Source: Kitasatospora sp. MMS16-BH015
GTDB lineage: Bacteria > Actinomycetota > Actinomycetes > Streptomycetales > Streptomycetaceae
DNA length: 64,000 nucleotides
Direction: 5' to 3'
Assembly (NCBI RefSeq): GCF_002943525.1
Contig: NZ_CP025394.1
Location: forward strand, 8,633,001-8,697,000
This document shows, in pieces, positions 40,816 through 50,367 of the stretch. Numbering within the stretch: position 1 is the first letter of the stretch; each line of letters begins with the position of its first letter. A program made the translations under genes and the position numbers. Below the pieces are notes generated by a model that made no database searches, was not told where the DNA came from, and worked only from the letters and a program-made list of their open reading frames with translations.

Positions 40816-41715
40816 TCAGGCCAGCAGGCGCAGGCGGGTCGCGGCGACGCCGATCCGGATGCTCTGGCCCCAGGTGAGATTCAGGGCGTCCGTCTCGATG
40901 CCGTCGCCGAAGGCGACCAAGTGGTCGGACTCGACGGTCAGTCGGAGGGAGCCGGCGCTGTCGAGCAGGCCGTGCACCCGGGTGGTGGCGGTGGTGGGGG
41001 AGGGCCAGGCCTCGCGGACGAACCAGGCCAGGGCCGGGGCGCCCGGGGCCGGCAGGGTGAGCGGGCCGCCGCGCTCCAGCCAGGCGGACCGGCCCCAGCC
41101 GGTGGCGCCGGTGCCGGTGCTGACCAGGACGCCCGAGGAGGCCTGCGGTTCCGCCTCCGCGCTGTCCGCCGTGAGGCGGTAGCGGGCGGTCTGGTGGCCG
41201 GGCTGGCCGACGTACACCTCGTTGAGGGCCAGCAGGCGCTGGGTGTCGTCGGCGACGGCCTCGACCATGGTGCGCTCCTCGATCCGCCGGTCCGCGCCGC
41301 GCCCGACGGCGGCCGGCAGCAGGGCGGGGAGCGCGGTGGCGCCGTGGCGGACCAGGACGCCCAGGCCCCGGCCCGGGTCGGCGTCCACGCCGATCACCGG
41401 CTGGCCGGCCAGGTACTTGGCGACGTTGGCGACCAAGCCGTCCTGGCCGATCACCACCACCACGTCCTCCGGTTCGAAGAGGAACCGGGCGAGGTCGGCG
41501 CGCTCGACCCGGGTGCGCCGCCAGTCCAGCGGGACGGCCGCCGCGGCCCGGGTGAGGGCCTCGGCCTGGCGGTGGTGGCGCTGCTCGACCTCCTCGGCCG
41601 AGCGGCCCCGGGAGGAGAGGAAGAACGCGGCCTGGGCCGGCGTGCCGTGGTGGGCGATCAGGTCCTCGTACTCGGTGCGGCGGTGGACCAGCACGGCGCG
41701 CGGGGCCAGGGTCAT
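40816..41715 (-). CDS. NAD-kinase-like protein paired with SPFH protein
   Basis: 299 residues. DVVVVIGQDGLVANVAKYL (GQDG at 90-93) stands where NAD kinases have GGDG, followed by PVIGVDADP and the second conserved loop GVLVSTGTGATGW near residue 190. The fold is that of NAD kinase but the first catalytic motif deviates, so activity is uncertain. Its ATG overlaps the stop of the SPFH gene (ATGA). The pairing suggests a membrane-associated stress function, which is inferred. Confidence 0.82.
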   Translation of the reverse strand: MTLAPRAVLVHRRTEYEDLIAHHGTPAQAAFFLSSRGRSAEEVEQRHHRQAEALTRAAAAVPLDWRRTRVERADLARFLFEPEDVVVVIGQDGLVANVAKYLAGQPVIGVDADPGRGLGVLVRHGATALPALLPAAVGRGADRRIEERTMVEAVADDTQRLLALNEVYVGQPGHQTARYRLTADSAEAEPQASSGVLVSTGTGATGWGRSAWLERGGPLTLPAPGAPALAWFVREAWPSPTTATTRVHGLLDSAGSLRLTVESDHLVAFGDGIETDALNLTWGQSIRIGVAATRLRLLA

Positions 41716-42752
41716 GCGTCGGCCCCGCCGGCACCGAGCTTGGTGAGCAGGCCGCTGAGCAGGTCCGGGGTGAGGGTGACGCTGTCGATCCGGGGCAGGT
41801 GCTCGGCGAGCCGCATCAGGGCCAGCGCCCGCAGCACGGCGGGGTCGGCCTGCTGGTGGGCGGTGAGCCAGGCGGCCTCGGCGGCGGCCCGGGCCGTGCC
41901 GAGGCCGTGGGCGGCCTCCGCATCGGCGGCGGCCAGCCGGGTGCGGCGCTCGGCCTCGGCGGTGGCGCGCACCCGGTCGGCCTCCGCCTCGGCCTCGGTG
42001 CGGACGCGGTCGGCGGCCGCCTCCTCCTCGGCCCGGAGCCGGGCGTTGGCGCCCTGCTGGGCGAGCAACTGCTCCTCGCGGCGGGCGAGTTCGATCCGGT
42101 TGGTGAGCTCGTTCTCGGCGATGCCCCGCTCGTGCTCCACGGCCACGGCGCGCCGCTCGAAGGTGGCCCGGTCGGCCTCCTGCTGGACGAGTTCGCGGGC
42201 CGGCGTGCGCAGCGCCCGCTCCACCTCCGGTTCGGGGCGCAGCGCGACCACCCGGACCGCGATCACCTCGACCCCGGTCTCGGCGATCCGCGCCTCGCCG
42301 GCCAACCCGGCGGCCATCCGCTCGCGGACGGCGCTGACCCCGTCGGCCAGGGCGGTGGCGAGCGGGGTGCGGGCCAGCAGGCCGAGGGCGTGCTGCTGGG
42401 CGGTCTCGGTCAGCAGGGTGGCGAGCTGGTCGAGCGGGGCGGCGCGCCAGGCGCCGCTGTCCGGGTCGATCCCGAAGTCCACCCGGGTCGCGGCCAGCGC
42501 CGGGTCGGTGATCCGGTAGGTGAGGGTGGCCTGGACGGTGACGTCCTGGAAGTCCGAGGTGCGGGAGTGGAAGAGCATCGCGAGCTCGCGGTCGTCCACC
42601 GGCACCTCGGAGAGGGCGGCGCTGAGCGGACGGAACCAGAAGGCCAGACCGGTGCCCTCGTGGGCCAGTTGGCCCCGGTTCAGGTGGCGGATGTGGGAGG
42701 TGGGGGTCGCGCGCAGGTGGCGGAAGCCGAGGCGTGCGGTGATGTCGGCCAT
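41712..42752 (-). CDS. SPFH/Band-7 domain protein
   Basis: 346 residues. The first ~200 resemble the SPFH/prohibitin domain (VTVQATLTYRITDPALAATRVDFG, EARIAETGVEVIAVRVVALRPEPEVERAL). A long Ala/Glu/Arg-rich helix follows at about 195-290 (RTEAEAEADRVRATAEAERRTRLAAADAEA), predicted coiled coil. No N-terminal membrane helix is seen, unlike stomatins, so association with membrane is uncertain. It heads a two-gene operon with the NAD-kinase-like gene. A large dyad lies just upstream. Confidence 0.85.
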   Translation of the reverse strand: MADITARLGFRHLRATPTSHIRHLNRGQLAHEGTGLAFWFRPLSAALSEVPVDDRELAMLFHSRTSDFQDVTVQATLTYRITDPALAATRVDFGIDPDSGAWRAAPLDQLATLLTETAQQHALGLLARTPLATALADGVSAVRERMAAGLAGEARIAETGVEVIAVRVVALRPEPEVERALRTPARELVQQEADRATFERRAVAVEHERGIAENELTNRIELARREEQLLAQQGANARLRAEEEAAADRVRTEAEAEADRVRATAEAERRTRLAAADAEAAHGLGTARAAAEAAWLTAHQQADPAVLRALALMRLAEHLPRIDSVTLTPDLLSGLLTKLGAGGADA

Positions 42753-42764
42753 GGGGAGGCACCT

Positions 42765-42821
42765 CTTTTCGTCATGATGACGATATTGGCCTCCGGTGAC
42801 TATCGTCAAGATGATGAAAAG
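42765..42821. promoter_or_regulatory. Long inverted repeat upstream of the SPFH operon
   Basis: Two 21-base arms (42765-42785 and 42801-42821) are complementary at 18 positions; the inner 7 bases are a perfect GACGATA/TATCGTC. The spacer is 15 bases. Reading the minus strand, TTGACG and ATATCG at 17-base spacing could be the -35 and -10, so a repressor bound to the dyad would cover the promoter. Confidence 0.6.
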
Positions 42822-42862
42822 GGGGAGGGCCGGGCTGGGTGAGCCCGACCCTCCAGGGCCGG

Positions 42863-44920
42863 TCAGTAGGTGAGGAGGCCCGGGTCGGAGAGTCCGGGGG
42901 CGCCCGTCTCCACGTGGCCGGCCAGGCGGCGGACGAAGTCGGTGGTCGCGCTGGAGGTGATGGTGAGGTCGTACCAGTGGCGGCAGGCGCTCAGGTCGAC
43001 GGTGTGGGCGAGGGTGGTGCCCGGCTTGGCGGTGAGGGACTGCGGGGCGCCGCTGTAGGCGTTGGTCAGGGTGAGCACGACGGCGGTGCTGCCGGTGTTG
43101 GTGACGGTCAGGTCGAGGTTGCCGGTGCTCGCGTTGTGGCGGGCGGTGACCTCGGGGCCGGCGGTGGTGCCGGGGTTGCGAAAGCGGCGCAGGAAGCCGT
43201 TCGGGCCGTGCACGGTGAGGTCCGTGACGCCCTTGGAGTACTTGGTGTTCCAGCTGTCCGCGATGGTCTTGCCCGCCTCGGCGGTGTACGTCCACGGGCC
43301 GTCGGTGCGGTTGGCCGCGACCACCAGGAACTGGGCGCCGGCCGAGGCGCCGCCGCTGAAGGTGAGCTGGTAGGAGCTGCTGGTGAGGGCCGAACCGTCC
43401 ACGTACGGCGCGTACTTGAGCGGACGGGTGGGCTTGGCGCCGGCCTCCTGCTTGGGCAGGGTGGCGGTGGCCGGCGGAGTGGGCACGTAGTCCGGGTGCC
43501 GGCCCCGGTCCGGCGGCAGGTAGGCGGCAGTGGAGGGCAGGGCGGCCGGCACCGCGTTCGAGGCGGTGAAGTCGAAGGCCGAGGTCAGGTCGCCGCAGAT
43601 GGCCCGGCGCCAGGGCGAGATGTTGGGCTCCTTGACCCCGAAGCGGGTCTCCATGAACCGGATGATCGAGGTGTGGTCGAAGGTCTCCGAGCAGGTGTAG
43701 CCACCGGTGCTCCAGGGCGAGACGACCAGCATCGGCACCCGCTGGCCGAGGCCGTACGGCCCGGCGGCGTAGCTGGTGTTGCCCGCGAAGTAGTCGGCCG
43801 TGGTCGGCACCGTCGACTTGCCCTGCGCGGCGCCGGAGGGCGGGAACGGCGGGACGACGTGGTCGAAGAAGCCGTCGTTCTCGTCGTAGGTGATGAACAG
43901 CGCGGTCTTCGCCCAGACGGCCGGATTGGAGGTGAGCGCGTCGAGCACCTGGGAGACGTACCAAGCGCCGTAGTTGGCAGGCCAGTTCGGGTGCTCGGTG
44001 AAGGCCTCGGGGGCGGCGATCCAGGAGATCTGCGGCAGTGTGCCGGCCGCTACGTCGGCCTTGAGGATGTCGAACAGGCCCTGGCCGGCCGCCGCGTCGG
44101 TGCCGGTGCGGGCCCGGTCGTAGAGCGGGTCGCCGGGCTTGGCGTTGCGGTAGTTGTCGAAGTACAGCAGGGAGTTGTCGCCGTAGTTGCCCCGGTAGGC
44201 GTCGTTGATCCAGCCCCAGGAGCCGGCCGCGTTCAGGCCGTCGCCGATGTCCTGGTAGATCTTCCAGGAGACGCCGGCCTGCTGCAGCCGCTCGGGGTAG
44301 GTGGTCCAGCTGTACCCGGCCTCCTGGTTGCCCAGCACCGGGCCGCCGCCGGTGCCGTCGTTGCCCGTGTGGCCCGTCCACATGTAGTAGCGGTTCGGGT
44401 CGGTGGAGCCGATGAACGAGCAGTGGTAGGCGTCGCAGATGGTGAAGGCGTCGGCCAGGGCGTAGTGGAACGGGATGTCCTGGCGGGTCAGGTACGCCAT
44501 CGTGGTGGCCGTCTTGGCCGGGATCCACTGGTCGTACTTGCCGTTGTTGAAGGCCTTGTGGCTGCCCGTCCAGTCGTGGTTGAGGTCTTGGACGAACTGC
44601 ATGCCCAGGTCGCTGACCTGGGGGCGGAACGGCAGCACCACCTTCTTGGTGCTGTCCGTCTGGTACCAGACCGGCTTCCCGCTGGGCAGGGTCACCGGGC
44701 GGGGGTCGCCGAAGCCGCGCACGCCCTTCATCGAGCCGAAGTAGTGGTCGAACGAACGGTTCTCCTGCATCAGCACGACGATGTGCTCGACGTCCTGGAC
44801 GGTGCCGGTGGTGCCGGCCGGTGCGATCGCGGCGGCTCGGGCGATGCTCTCGGACAGCGCCGAGAACGCGACGGTGGCGCCGGTCAGTTGCAGGAAACGG
44901 CGGCGGTTCAGTTCAGCCAT
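42863..44920 (-). CDS. Secreted phosphocholine-type phospholipase C (copy 2)
   Basis: 685 residues, near-twin of the enzyme at 24057-26117 in length and sequence: NRRRFLQLTGA twin-arginine signal, EHIVVLMQENRSFDHYFGSM, FTICDAYHCS, FITYDENDGFFDHV, SETFDHTSIIRF, and two C-terminal domains ending DFVRRLAGHVETGAPG. ATG 44920 gives the signal peptide at the correct place. It is monocistronic. The similarity to copy 1 extends through the whole protein, implying recent duplication within the chromosome arm. Confidence 0.93.
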   Translation of the reverse strand: MAELNRRRFLQLTGATVAFSALSESIARAAAIAPAGTTGTVQDVEHIVVLMQENRSFDHYFGSMKGVRGFGDPRPVTLPSGKPVWYQTDSTKKVVLPFRPQVSDLGMQFVQDLNHDWTGSHKAFNNGKYDQWIPAKTATTMAYLTRQDIPFHYALADAFTICDAYHCSFIGSTDPNRYYMWTGHTGNDGTGGGPVLGNQEAGYSWTTYPERLQQAGVSWKIYQDIGDGLNAAGSWGWINDAYRGNYGDNSLLYFDNYRNAKPGDPLYDRARTGTDAAAGQGLFDILKADVAAGTLPQISWIAAPEAFTEHPNWPANYGAWYVSQVLDALTSNPAVWAKTALFITYDENDGFFDHVVPPFPPSGAAQGKSTVPTTADYFAGNTSYAAGPYGLGQRVPMLVVSPWSTGGYTCSETFDHTSIIRFMETRFGVKEPNISPWRRAICGDLTSAFDFTASNAVPAALPSTAAYLPPDRGRHPDYVPTPPATATLPKQEAGAKPTRPLKYAPYVDGSALTSSSYQLTFSGGASAGAQFLVVAANRTDGPWTYTAEAGKTIADSWNTKYSKGVTDLTVHGPNGFLRRFRNPGTTAGPEVTARHNASTGNLDLTVTNTGSTAVVLTLTNAYSGAPQSLTAKPGTTLAHTVDLSACRHWYDLTITSSATTDFVRRLAGHVETGAPGLSDPGLLTY

Positions 44921-45150
44921 GGGTGGACGACCTCGGGGTGTCGCGGGGCGGAGGGGTGGTCGCCCCCAGGACAGCGCCTGCGGGGTACCTCCCGGCGGAC
45001 CGCTCATGACTGCCCGTTGGCCGTCAGGCGAACGCATCGAGTTGTACGAACACGTCGGCGGGTCGGGCGGCGGTCCGGGCATGCCGGGGGAAGCCGGGAA
45101 CGGCCCGGGGGGAGGAGGGCCCCCGGGCCGTGGACTGTGGGTGCGGGGTG

Positions 45151-46857
45151 TCAGCCGATCAGGTCGAACTCCTCCCACGGGCCGATCGCGGTGCGGTTGG
45201 CGATCAGCGCGGAGGCACCCGCGTTCTCCGCGGTCACGTACTGGTTGTCGGCGGCGGCGAGGAGGCTGACGCTGCCGTCGGCGTTGGTGACCAGCTGGAA
45301 GGTCTCCCACTGGGCGATGGCGGTGCGGTTGGCGATCAGGGCGGCGGCACCGGCGTTCTCGGCCGTCACGTAGCGGTTGTCGGCGTGGGCGCGCAGGGCG
45401 ACGTTCGTGCCGCCGAGCGGGATGAGGTCGAACTGCTCCCACTGGCCGATCGCGGTGCGGTTGGCGATCAGCGGCGAGGCGCCCGCGTTCTCGGCGGTGA
45501 CGTAGTCGTTGTTCGCGTGGGCGCGCAGGCTGACCACCCGCTGGGCGGCGTTGGTGAAGCCGTTGGTCATGTCGGGGCTGCCCAGGCCGGTCGGGCCGTC
45601 GTAGCCGCTGCCGCCGCCGCACAGGTAGGCCGGCGAGCAGGAGCCGTTGCTGCCGCCCGACACGTCGTACAGCGCGTAGGTGCGGGCGTACGGGTAGGAG
45701 GACGGGTAGCTGCCGATGCCGGGGGTGCCGGCGTCCGCGTAGACGGCCGCGATCACCGGGGCGGCGACGCTGGTGCCGCCGAAGACCTGCCAGCCGGGGC
45801 TGCCGTAGGTGTCGTAGACCGCCACGCCGGTGGCCGGGTCGGCCACGGCCGAGACATCCGCGACGGTGCGGCGGGGGCAGCCGCCGTCGGTCTGCCAGCC
45901 GGGCTTGCCCTCGTAGGCCGAGCAGCCGGAGCCGGCGCCGCTCCAGGCGGATTCGGTCCAGCCCCGCGCGTTGGAGGCCCGGCTGAGCGAGGTGCCGCCG
46001 ACCGCCGTCACGAACGGCGAGGCGGCCGGGTACTGCACGCCGTAGCCGGAGTCGCCGGAGGAGACCGTGACCACCACTCCAGGGTGGTTGAAGTAGGCGA
46101 CGTCCCAGGCGGTCTGGGTGGCCGACTCGCCACCGCCGTAGCTGTTGGAGACGTACTTGGCGCCCTGGGCGACGGCCTGGTTGACCGAGGTGCCCAGGTC
46201 ACCGATGGTCGCGGAGCCGGCCTCGACCAGCAGGATGTGGGCGTTGGGCGCGATCGCCGAGACCATGTCCAGGTCGAGCGAGATCTCGCTGCCCCAGCCG
46301 GTGTTGCCCGCCGGGTAGCTGGTGCCGCCGTTCTGGTTGATCTTCCGGAAGCAGCCGTTGGCCGTGGTGCAGGCCGGCAGGCCGTACTGCGCGCGGTAGA
46401 CCGCGAGGTCGGCCTCGGCGTTCGGGTCGTCGTAGGCGTCGACGATGGCCACCGTGGTGCCCGCCCCGCCGCCGCCCGGCAGGGTGTAGGCGCTGAGCAG
46501 GTCGGCGGGCCCGTACCCCGCCGGGGTGGCCGTCGGGGAGACGGCGTGCAGCCGGAACTCCTGCGGCTGGGTCACGTCGGTGCGCCGCAGCGCGTGGCAG
46601 GCCATCACCCCCGGCGCGGTGGGCGCGGCGCAGGAGCGCTCGCTGGTGCGGCCGCCGCCGGTGGCGTGCGGGTCGGCGGCGCCGGCGGGGGCGGCCAGCG
46701 AGAGGCCGCCGGCCAGCAGGGCCGCGGCGCCGTAGGCGGCGACGGAGGTGCGGGGGCGGGTCCGGCCGGAGCGGCGCTCCGGGTGGTTCCCGGTGCGGTT
46801 ACCGGCGCTGTTCTCAGTGCTGTTCTCGGGGCTGTTCTCGGGGCGGTGGACGACCAA
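45151..46857 (-). CDS. Secreted S53 (sedolisin) peptidase with three C-terminal trefoil-type repeats
   Basis: 568 residues. The start appears to be TTG 46857 behind GGAAAGG. An Asn/Glu-rich tail (1-25) precedes a signal peptide ending near residue 60. The peptidase has Glu191 with Asp195 (SEISLDLD), the oxyanion Asp269 (SSGDSGYG) and nucleophile Ser363 (GGTSVAAP), the sedolisin set. Residues ~436-568 hold three repeats of ~44 residues, each VxLRAHAxNxYVTAENAGAxxLIANRTAIxxWE, resembling fascin/trefoil modules and probably binding a polymer. No long pro-domain is seen, unlike many sedolisins. Confidence 0.88.
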   Translation of the reverse strand: MVVHRPENSPENSTENSAGNRTGNHPERRSGRTRPRTSVAAYGAAALLAGGLSLAAPAGAADPHATGGGRTSERSCAAPTAPGVMACHALRRTDVTQPQEFRLHAVSPTATPAGYGPADLLSAYTLPGGGGAGTTVAIVDAYDDPNAEADLAVYRAQYGLPACTTANGCFRKINQNGGTSYPAGNTGWGSEISLDLDMVSAIAPNAHILLVEAGSATIGDLGTSVNQAVAQGAKYVSNSYGGGESATQTAWDVAYFNHPGVVVTVSSGDSGYGVQYPAASPFVTAVGGTSLSRASNARGWTESAWSGAGSGCSAYEGKPGWQTDGGCPRRTVADVSAVADPATGVAVYDTYGSPGWQVFGGTSVAAPVIAAVYADAGTPGIGSYPSSYPYARTYALYDVSGGSNGSCSPAYLCGGGSGYDGPTGLGSPDMTNGFTNAAQRVVSLRAHANNDYVTAENAGASPLIANRTAIGQWEQFDLIPLGGTNVALRAHADNRYVTAENAGAAALIANRTAIAQWETFQLVTNADGSVSLLAAADNQYVTAENAGASALIANRTAIGPWEEFDLIG

Positions 46858-47523
46858 GGCACTGCCTTTCCATCGGGGCGCACCGACGGACCCGAGCGGG
46901 GTCGGGGGTGCCGTGCGGGTGCGCGGGCATGGCGAAGGAGCTGTGCGGGGATGTGTCGGGGCAGGTCGTTCGCCACAGCTGACGGACCGTCACTTCACGT
47001 CCTCGTCAGTTGGCATGAGTACGATAGGCGCACCGGCGTGGCCACGACAATATGCCTGCGACATAACCGAGTTGGCGCCGAAAGGGGCTTGCTGCGCCGG
47101 CTGGTGCGGGGGTCGGTGCGCGGGTCGGGTGGTGCGGCTGAGGGGCCGGGGCGTCGCCCGGACGGTGCGCGTACCTCCGTCGCACACTGACGATGCCGAC
47201 GGTGGAACGGCAGCGCCGAGGTGCGGGGCGGCCGTGGGCGGGGGAGGGTCCGAGGCTCGTCATACAATTCGCCGCCGGGTGGCTGCGAGGTCGGATGAGC
47301 GGCTCGGCGACGGGGCCGGTGCCGGGTGGCGGCGGGTCGGTCGTGGGAGTCGAATCGCCTGCGTGCGAAGGGTTTTGCGGGTGCGTGCGAAGCATCCGAA
47401 TCGTGACCTGCGATCCGCTCCGGACGGGAACCCGGCGGCCCGGTGGGTACGTCGCCGACTACGCGGTGGCAGGTCGCGGCAGCGGCCCCCCGGGGCCAGG
47501 AGCGAGCAGGAGAGAGACCGAGG
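46858..47523. other. Divergent intergenic region (protease / kinase)
   Basis: 666 bases with frames open on both strands, but none has a ribosome site or a recognisable domain. An AT-richer patch at 47015-47070 reads, on the minus strand, TTGTCG (47050-47045) and TATCGT (47026-47021) at 18-base spacing, a plausible promoter for the protease. Nothing else stands out. Confidence 0.4.
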
Positions 47524-49368
47524 ATGAACGGCCAGACCGAGGACGAGCCGGTGGCGCAGGACGGTTCGTGGACGCTGCCCGGCTACACCCACGAGCGCGA
47601 GCTCGGCGCCGGGGCGAGCGGGCGGGTTGTGCTGGCCCGGCACGAGGCCACCGGCACCCGGGTGGCCGTCAAGTACCTGAGCGCGGCCGTCGCCGACACC
47701 ACGCCTTTCCGCAACGAGGCCGTGCTGCTCGGCGGCCTGCGCTCGCCGCAGGTGGCCGCGCTGTACGAGTACGTGGAGAGCGCCGAGGGCGCCGCGATCG
47801 TGATGGAGCTGGTGGACGGCGTCGCGCTGCGCCGGCTGCTGAGCCAGGAGGGCGCCACCTCGCCGGAGGCGGCGCTGGCCGTGCTCAAGGGCTCGCTGCT
47901 CGGCCTGGCCGCCGCGCACGCGGCCGGGGTGGTGCACCGGGACTACAAGCCGGAGAACGTGCTGGTCGCGGCCGACGGGTCCTCCAAGCTGGTGGACTTC
48001 GGGATCGCGGTGCGCAGCGGCGAACGGCCGGGCATCGCCGGCACCCCCGTCTACATGGCCCCCGAGCAGTGGGCGGGCGAGCCCGCCTCCCCCTCGGGCG
48101 ACGTCTACGCGGCCACGGCCACCTTCTTCGAGTGCCTGACCGGGGCCAAGCCCTACAGCGGCATCACGCTGGCCGAACTGGCGGTCAAGCACACCGAGGC
48201 CCCGATACCCGACGGCCTGGCCCCCGAGGCGATCCGGCCGCTGATCCGTGCCGGGCTGGCCAAGACGCCCGAGGAGCGCCCGCAGAGCGCCGCCGCCCTG
48301 GTCGAGGAGCTCGAACGGGTGGCCTGCGCCGCGTACGGCGAGGACTGGGAGGAGCGCGGGCGCCGGGCGCTCGCCGCCCTGGTCGCGCTGCTGCCCCTGC
48401 TGCTGCCCTCCGGCGGCGGCGCGGCCGCAGGCACCACCTCGCTGGCCACCACCGTGCTGGGCGCCGGCGCGGACGCCGCCTCGCTCGGCGCTTCACTCGG
48501 CGTTCCGCTCGCCGCGGAGGCCGAGCCAGCGCGCCGTCCCCGGCTGAGCCGGAAGGCCCGCCTCACGGCGGGAGCGGCGGGTGTCACGCTCATCGCCGGG
48601 ACGATGGCCGGCATCGCCGCCGCCAACAGCGTGGACGACCCTCACCTGACGACGGTGGCCGCACCGGCGCCCGAACTGACCACCTCGCTGGGGCCGTTGG
48701 CGCCGGGGGCGGGCACACCGTCCGCCGGCTCGTCCGGTTCGTCCGGCTCGTCGGCGAGCCCTTCCCCCTCCGCGGCCGCGCCTTCCTCGCCCTCCTCCTC
48801 GCCGTCGAGCGGCGCCACACCGGGCGGAACGGCCACGCCCACGGGCTCCACCACCCCGAGCCCGGCGGGCCCGCCCACGGCAGGCGCACCCGCCCCGGGC
48901 CACGGCCCGGTGACCGACCCGACGGCCACCGCCGCCGCGCCGACGACGCCGACCGCTCCCGCGAGCCCGTCCACCCCGGTCTCGACGCCCACCGCGGACC
49001 CCGCCCCGTCCACCTCCTCGCCCGCGCCGCCGCCCCCGGCGCCGCTGCGAGTCATCTCGCTCGCCATCTCCTCGTACGACTGCTACGGCAACTACGGCAC
49101 CAAGGCCGAGGTCGACGTCACCACCGACGGCGCCAACTCGGGCACTCTGACGCTCAGTTGGATCGACAGTGACACCACCCGCAAGGTGGTCGCGACGCAG
49201 CGCATCACGCTCGCCCAGGGGCAGACCAAGGCGTCGTTCCCGGTCAACCACACCTTCGCGGACAGCGCGACCGCCTGGGGCCTCCAGGTCGACACCGACC
49301 CCGCCGCACTCCGGGGCCAGGGCAGCTACCGGCAGCTCTACGCCTTCCAGTGCAACCCGCCCCGCTGA
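47524..49368 (+). CDS. Transmembrane Ser/Thr protein kinase
   Basis: 614 residues. The kinase domain (20-270) has the Gly loop GAGASGRV, Lys50 in VAVKYL, Glu65, HRDYKPEN (138-145), DFG (158-160) and APE (179-181). The Tyr after HRD is unusual but tolerated. A membrane helix lies at about 348-368, then a Pro/Ser/Thr-rich stalk (~380-510) and a small extracellular beta domain ending near the C-terminus (YDCYGNYGTKAEVDV to YAFQCNPPR) with two cysteines. It lacks PASTA repeats. ATG 47524 follows GAGAGAGACCGAGG. The next gene, 26 bases on, encodes a membrane protein that may be its substrate. Confidence 0.93.
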   Translation: MNGQTEDEPVAQDGSWTLPGYTHERELGAGASGRVVLARHEATGTRVAVKYLSAAVADTTPFRNEAVLLGGLRSPQVAALYEYVESAEGAAIVMELVDGVALRRLLSQEGATSPEAALAVLKGSLLGLAAAHAAGVVHRDYKPENVLVAADGSSKLVDFGIAVRSGERPGIAGTPVYMAPEQWAGEPASPSGDVYAATATFFECLTGAKPYSGITLAELAVKHTEAPIPDGLAPEAIRPLIRAGLAKTPEERPQSAAALVEELERVACAAYGEDWEERGRRALAALVALLPLLLPSGGGAAAGTTSLATTVLGAGADAASLGASLGVPLAAEAEPARRPRLSRKARLTAGAAGVTLIAGTMAGIAAANSVDDPHLTTVAAPAPELTTSLGPLAPGAGTPSAGSSGSSGSSASPSPSAAAPSSPSSSPSSGATPGGTATPTGSTTPSPAGPPTAGAPAPGHGPVTDPTATAAAPTTPTAPASPSTPVSTPTADPAPSTSSPAPPPPAPLRVISLAISSYDCYGNYGTKAEVDVTTDGANSGTLTLSWIDSDTTRKVVATQRITLAQGQTKASFPVNHTFADSATAWGLQVDTDPAALRGQGSYRQLYAFQCNPPR

Positions 49369-49394
49369 CCGCACCACCCGCCAGGAAGAGACGC

Positions 49395-50342
49395 ATGAAC
49401 GCACCCCAGGACCCCGACCGCACCCTGCACCTCGACGGCCGAACGCCGCCGCCCGACCCCGCCGCCGTCTCCACCGTCTCCACCGTGAAGCTGGGGCCGC
49501 CGGCCGGCACCGAGGCCGGGGCCATGGACGAGACGGTCCGCCTCGCGCCGGCCGAGGAGCGGGCGCTCGGGGAGACGGTGCGGCTGACGCCCGCAGAGGC
49601 ACGGGCCCTCGGCGAGGCGGTACGGCTCGCCTCCGGCGGACAGCGGGCCGGCGGGCAGCGGGTCGGCGGAGACGAGGCCGAGAGCGCGACCCTGCTCGAC
49701 GAGGAGGTCTGGGGTACCCCCGTCGTCCCGGTCGCCCCCGCTGCCACGGTCGAGCTGTCGGAGGCCACCGAGGCGACCAAGGCGCTCGTGACGCCGTCCA
49801 CGGGTGATGCCCCGACCGACGGGCTGCGCCGGTTCGGCCCGGGGGTGCCGAGTGCTCCGGCGGAGGTGCCGGCGCTCGCCGCAGCCGTCTGGCACGGCAC
49901 GGTCCGGCCGGGCGGGGAGGCGGGCGCGGTGGAGGCCGCCCGGCCGCGTCGGCGGCGGGCGGGGTGGCTGCTGCCGGTACTGGTGCTGCTCGTGGTGCTG
50001 GGCTACCTGTTCTGGCGGGGCTCGGCGCAGCCGCTCGCGGTGACCGGGGTCTCGGTGAGCACGGCGGACCCGGCCGGGCCGGGCTGCGACGGAACGGCGA
50101 CGGTGACCGGCACGCTGCGCACCGAGGGCCGGGCCGGCACGGTCTCCTACCGCTGGCGGCGCAGCGACGGCACGGTCTCCGGCCAGCTCGCCCAGCCGGT
50201 GCCCGAGGGCAGCCACCAGACGGACGTGGTGCTCCGCTGGACCTTCGAGGGCAAGGGCACGATGACCGCCACCGCGACCCTGGAGGTGCTCTCCCCGGGC
50301 TCCCGGACCGCCGCCACCTCGTTCACCTACACCTGCCACTGA
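49395..50342 (+). CDS. Membrane protein with 14-residue TVRL repeats, probable kinase partner
   Basis: 315 residues, not a recognised family. The cytoplasmic part (1-188) contains three tandem repeats: ETVRLAPAEERALG (46-59), ETVRLTPAEARALG (60-73) and EAVRLASGGQRAGG (74-87), plus further Thr-rich acidic motifs (DRTLHL, ESATLL, ATVELSEATEATKA). One membrane helix is at 190-207 (WLLPVLVLLVVLGYLF). The outer part (~210-315) is an Ig-like beta domain similar in style to the outer domain of the kinase. The repeated acidic-Thr-hydrophobic motif looks like a phosphoacceptor for the adjacent kinase. This is inferred. Confidence 0.75.
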   Translation: MNAPQDPDRTLHLDGRTPPPDPAAVSTVSTVKLGPPAGTEAGAMDETVRLAPAEERALGETVRLTPAEARALGEAVRLASGGQRAGGQRVGGDEAESATLLDEEVWGTPVVPVAPAATVELSEATEATKALVTPSTGDAPTDGLRRFGPGVPSAPAEVPALAAAVWHGTVRPGGEAGAVEAARPRRRRAGWLLPVLVLLVVLGYLFWRGSAQPLAVTGVSVSTADPAGPGCDGTATVTGTLRTEGRAGTVSYRWRRSDGTVSGQLAQPVPEGSHQTDVVLRWTFEGKGTMTATATLEVLSPGSRTAATSFTYTCH

Positions 50343-50367
50343 GCCGGGCCCCGGGCGGGTCTTGACC

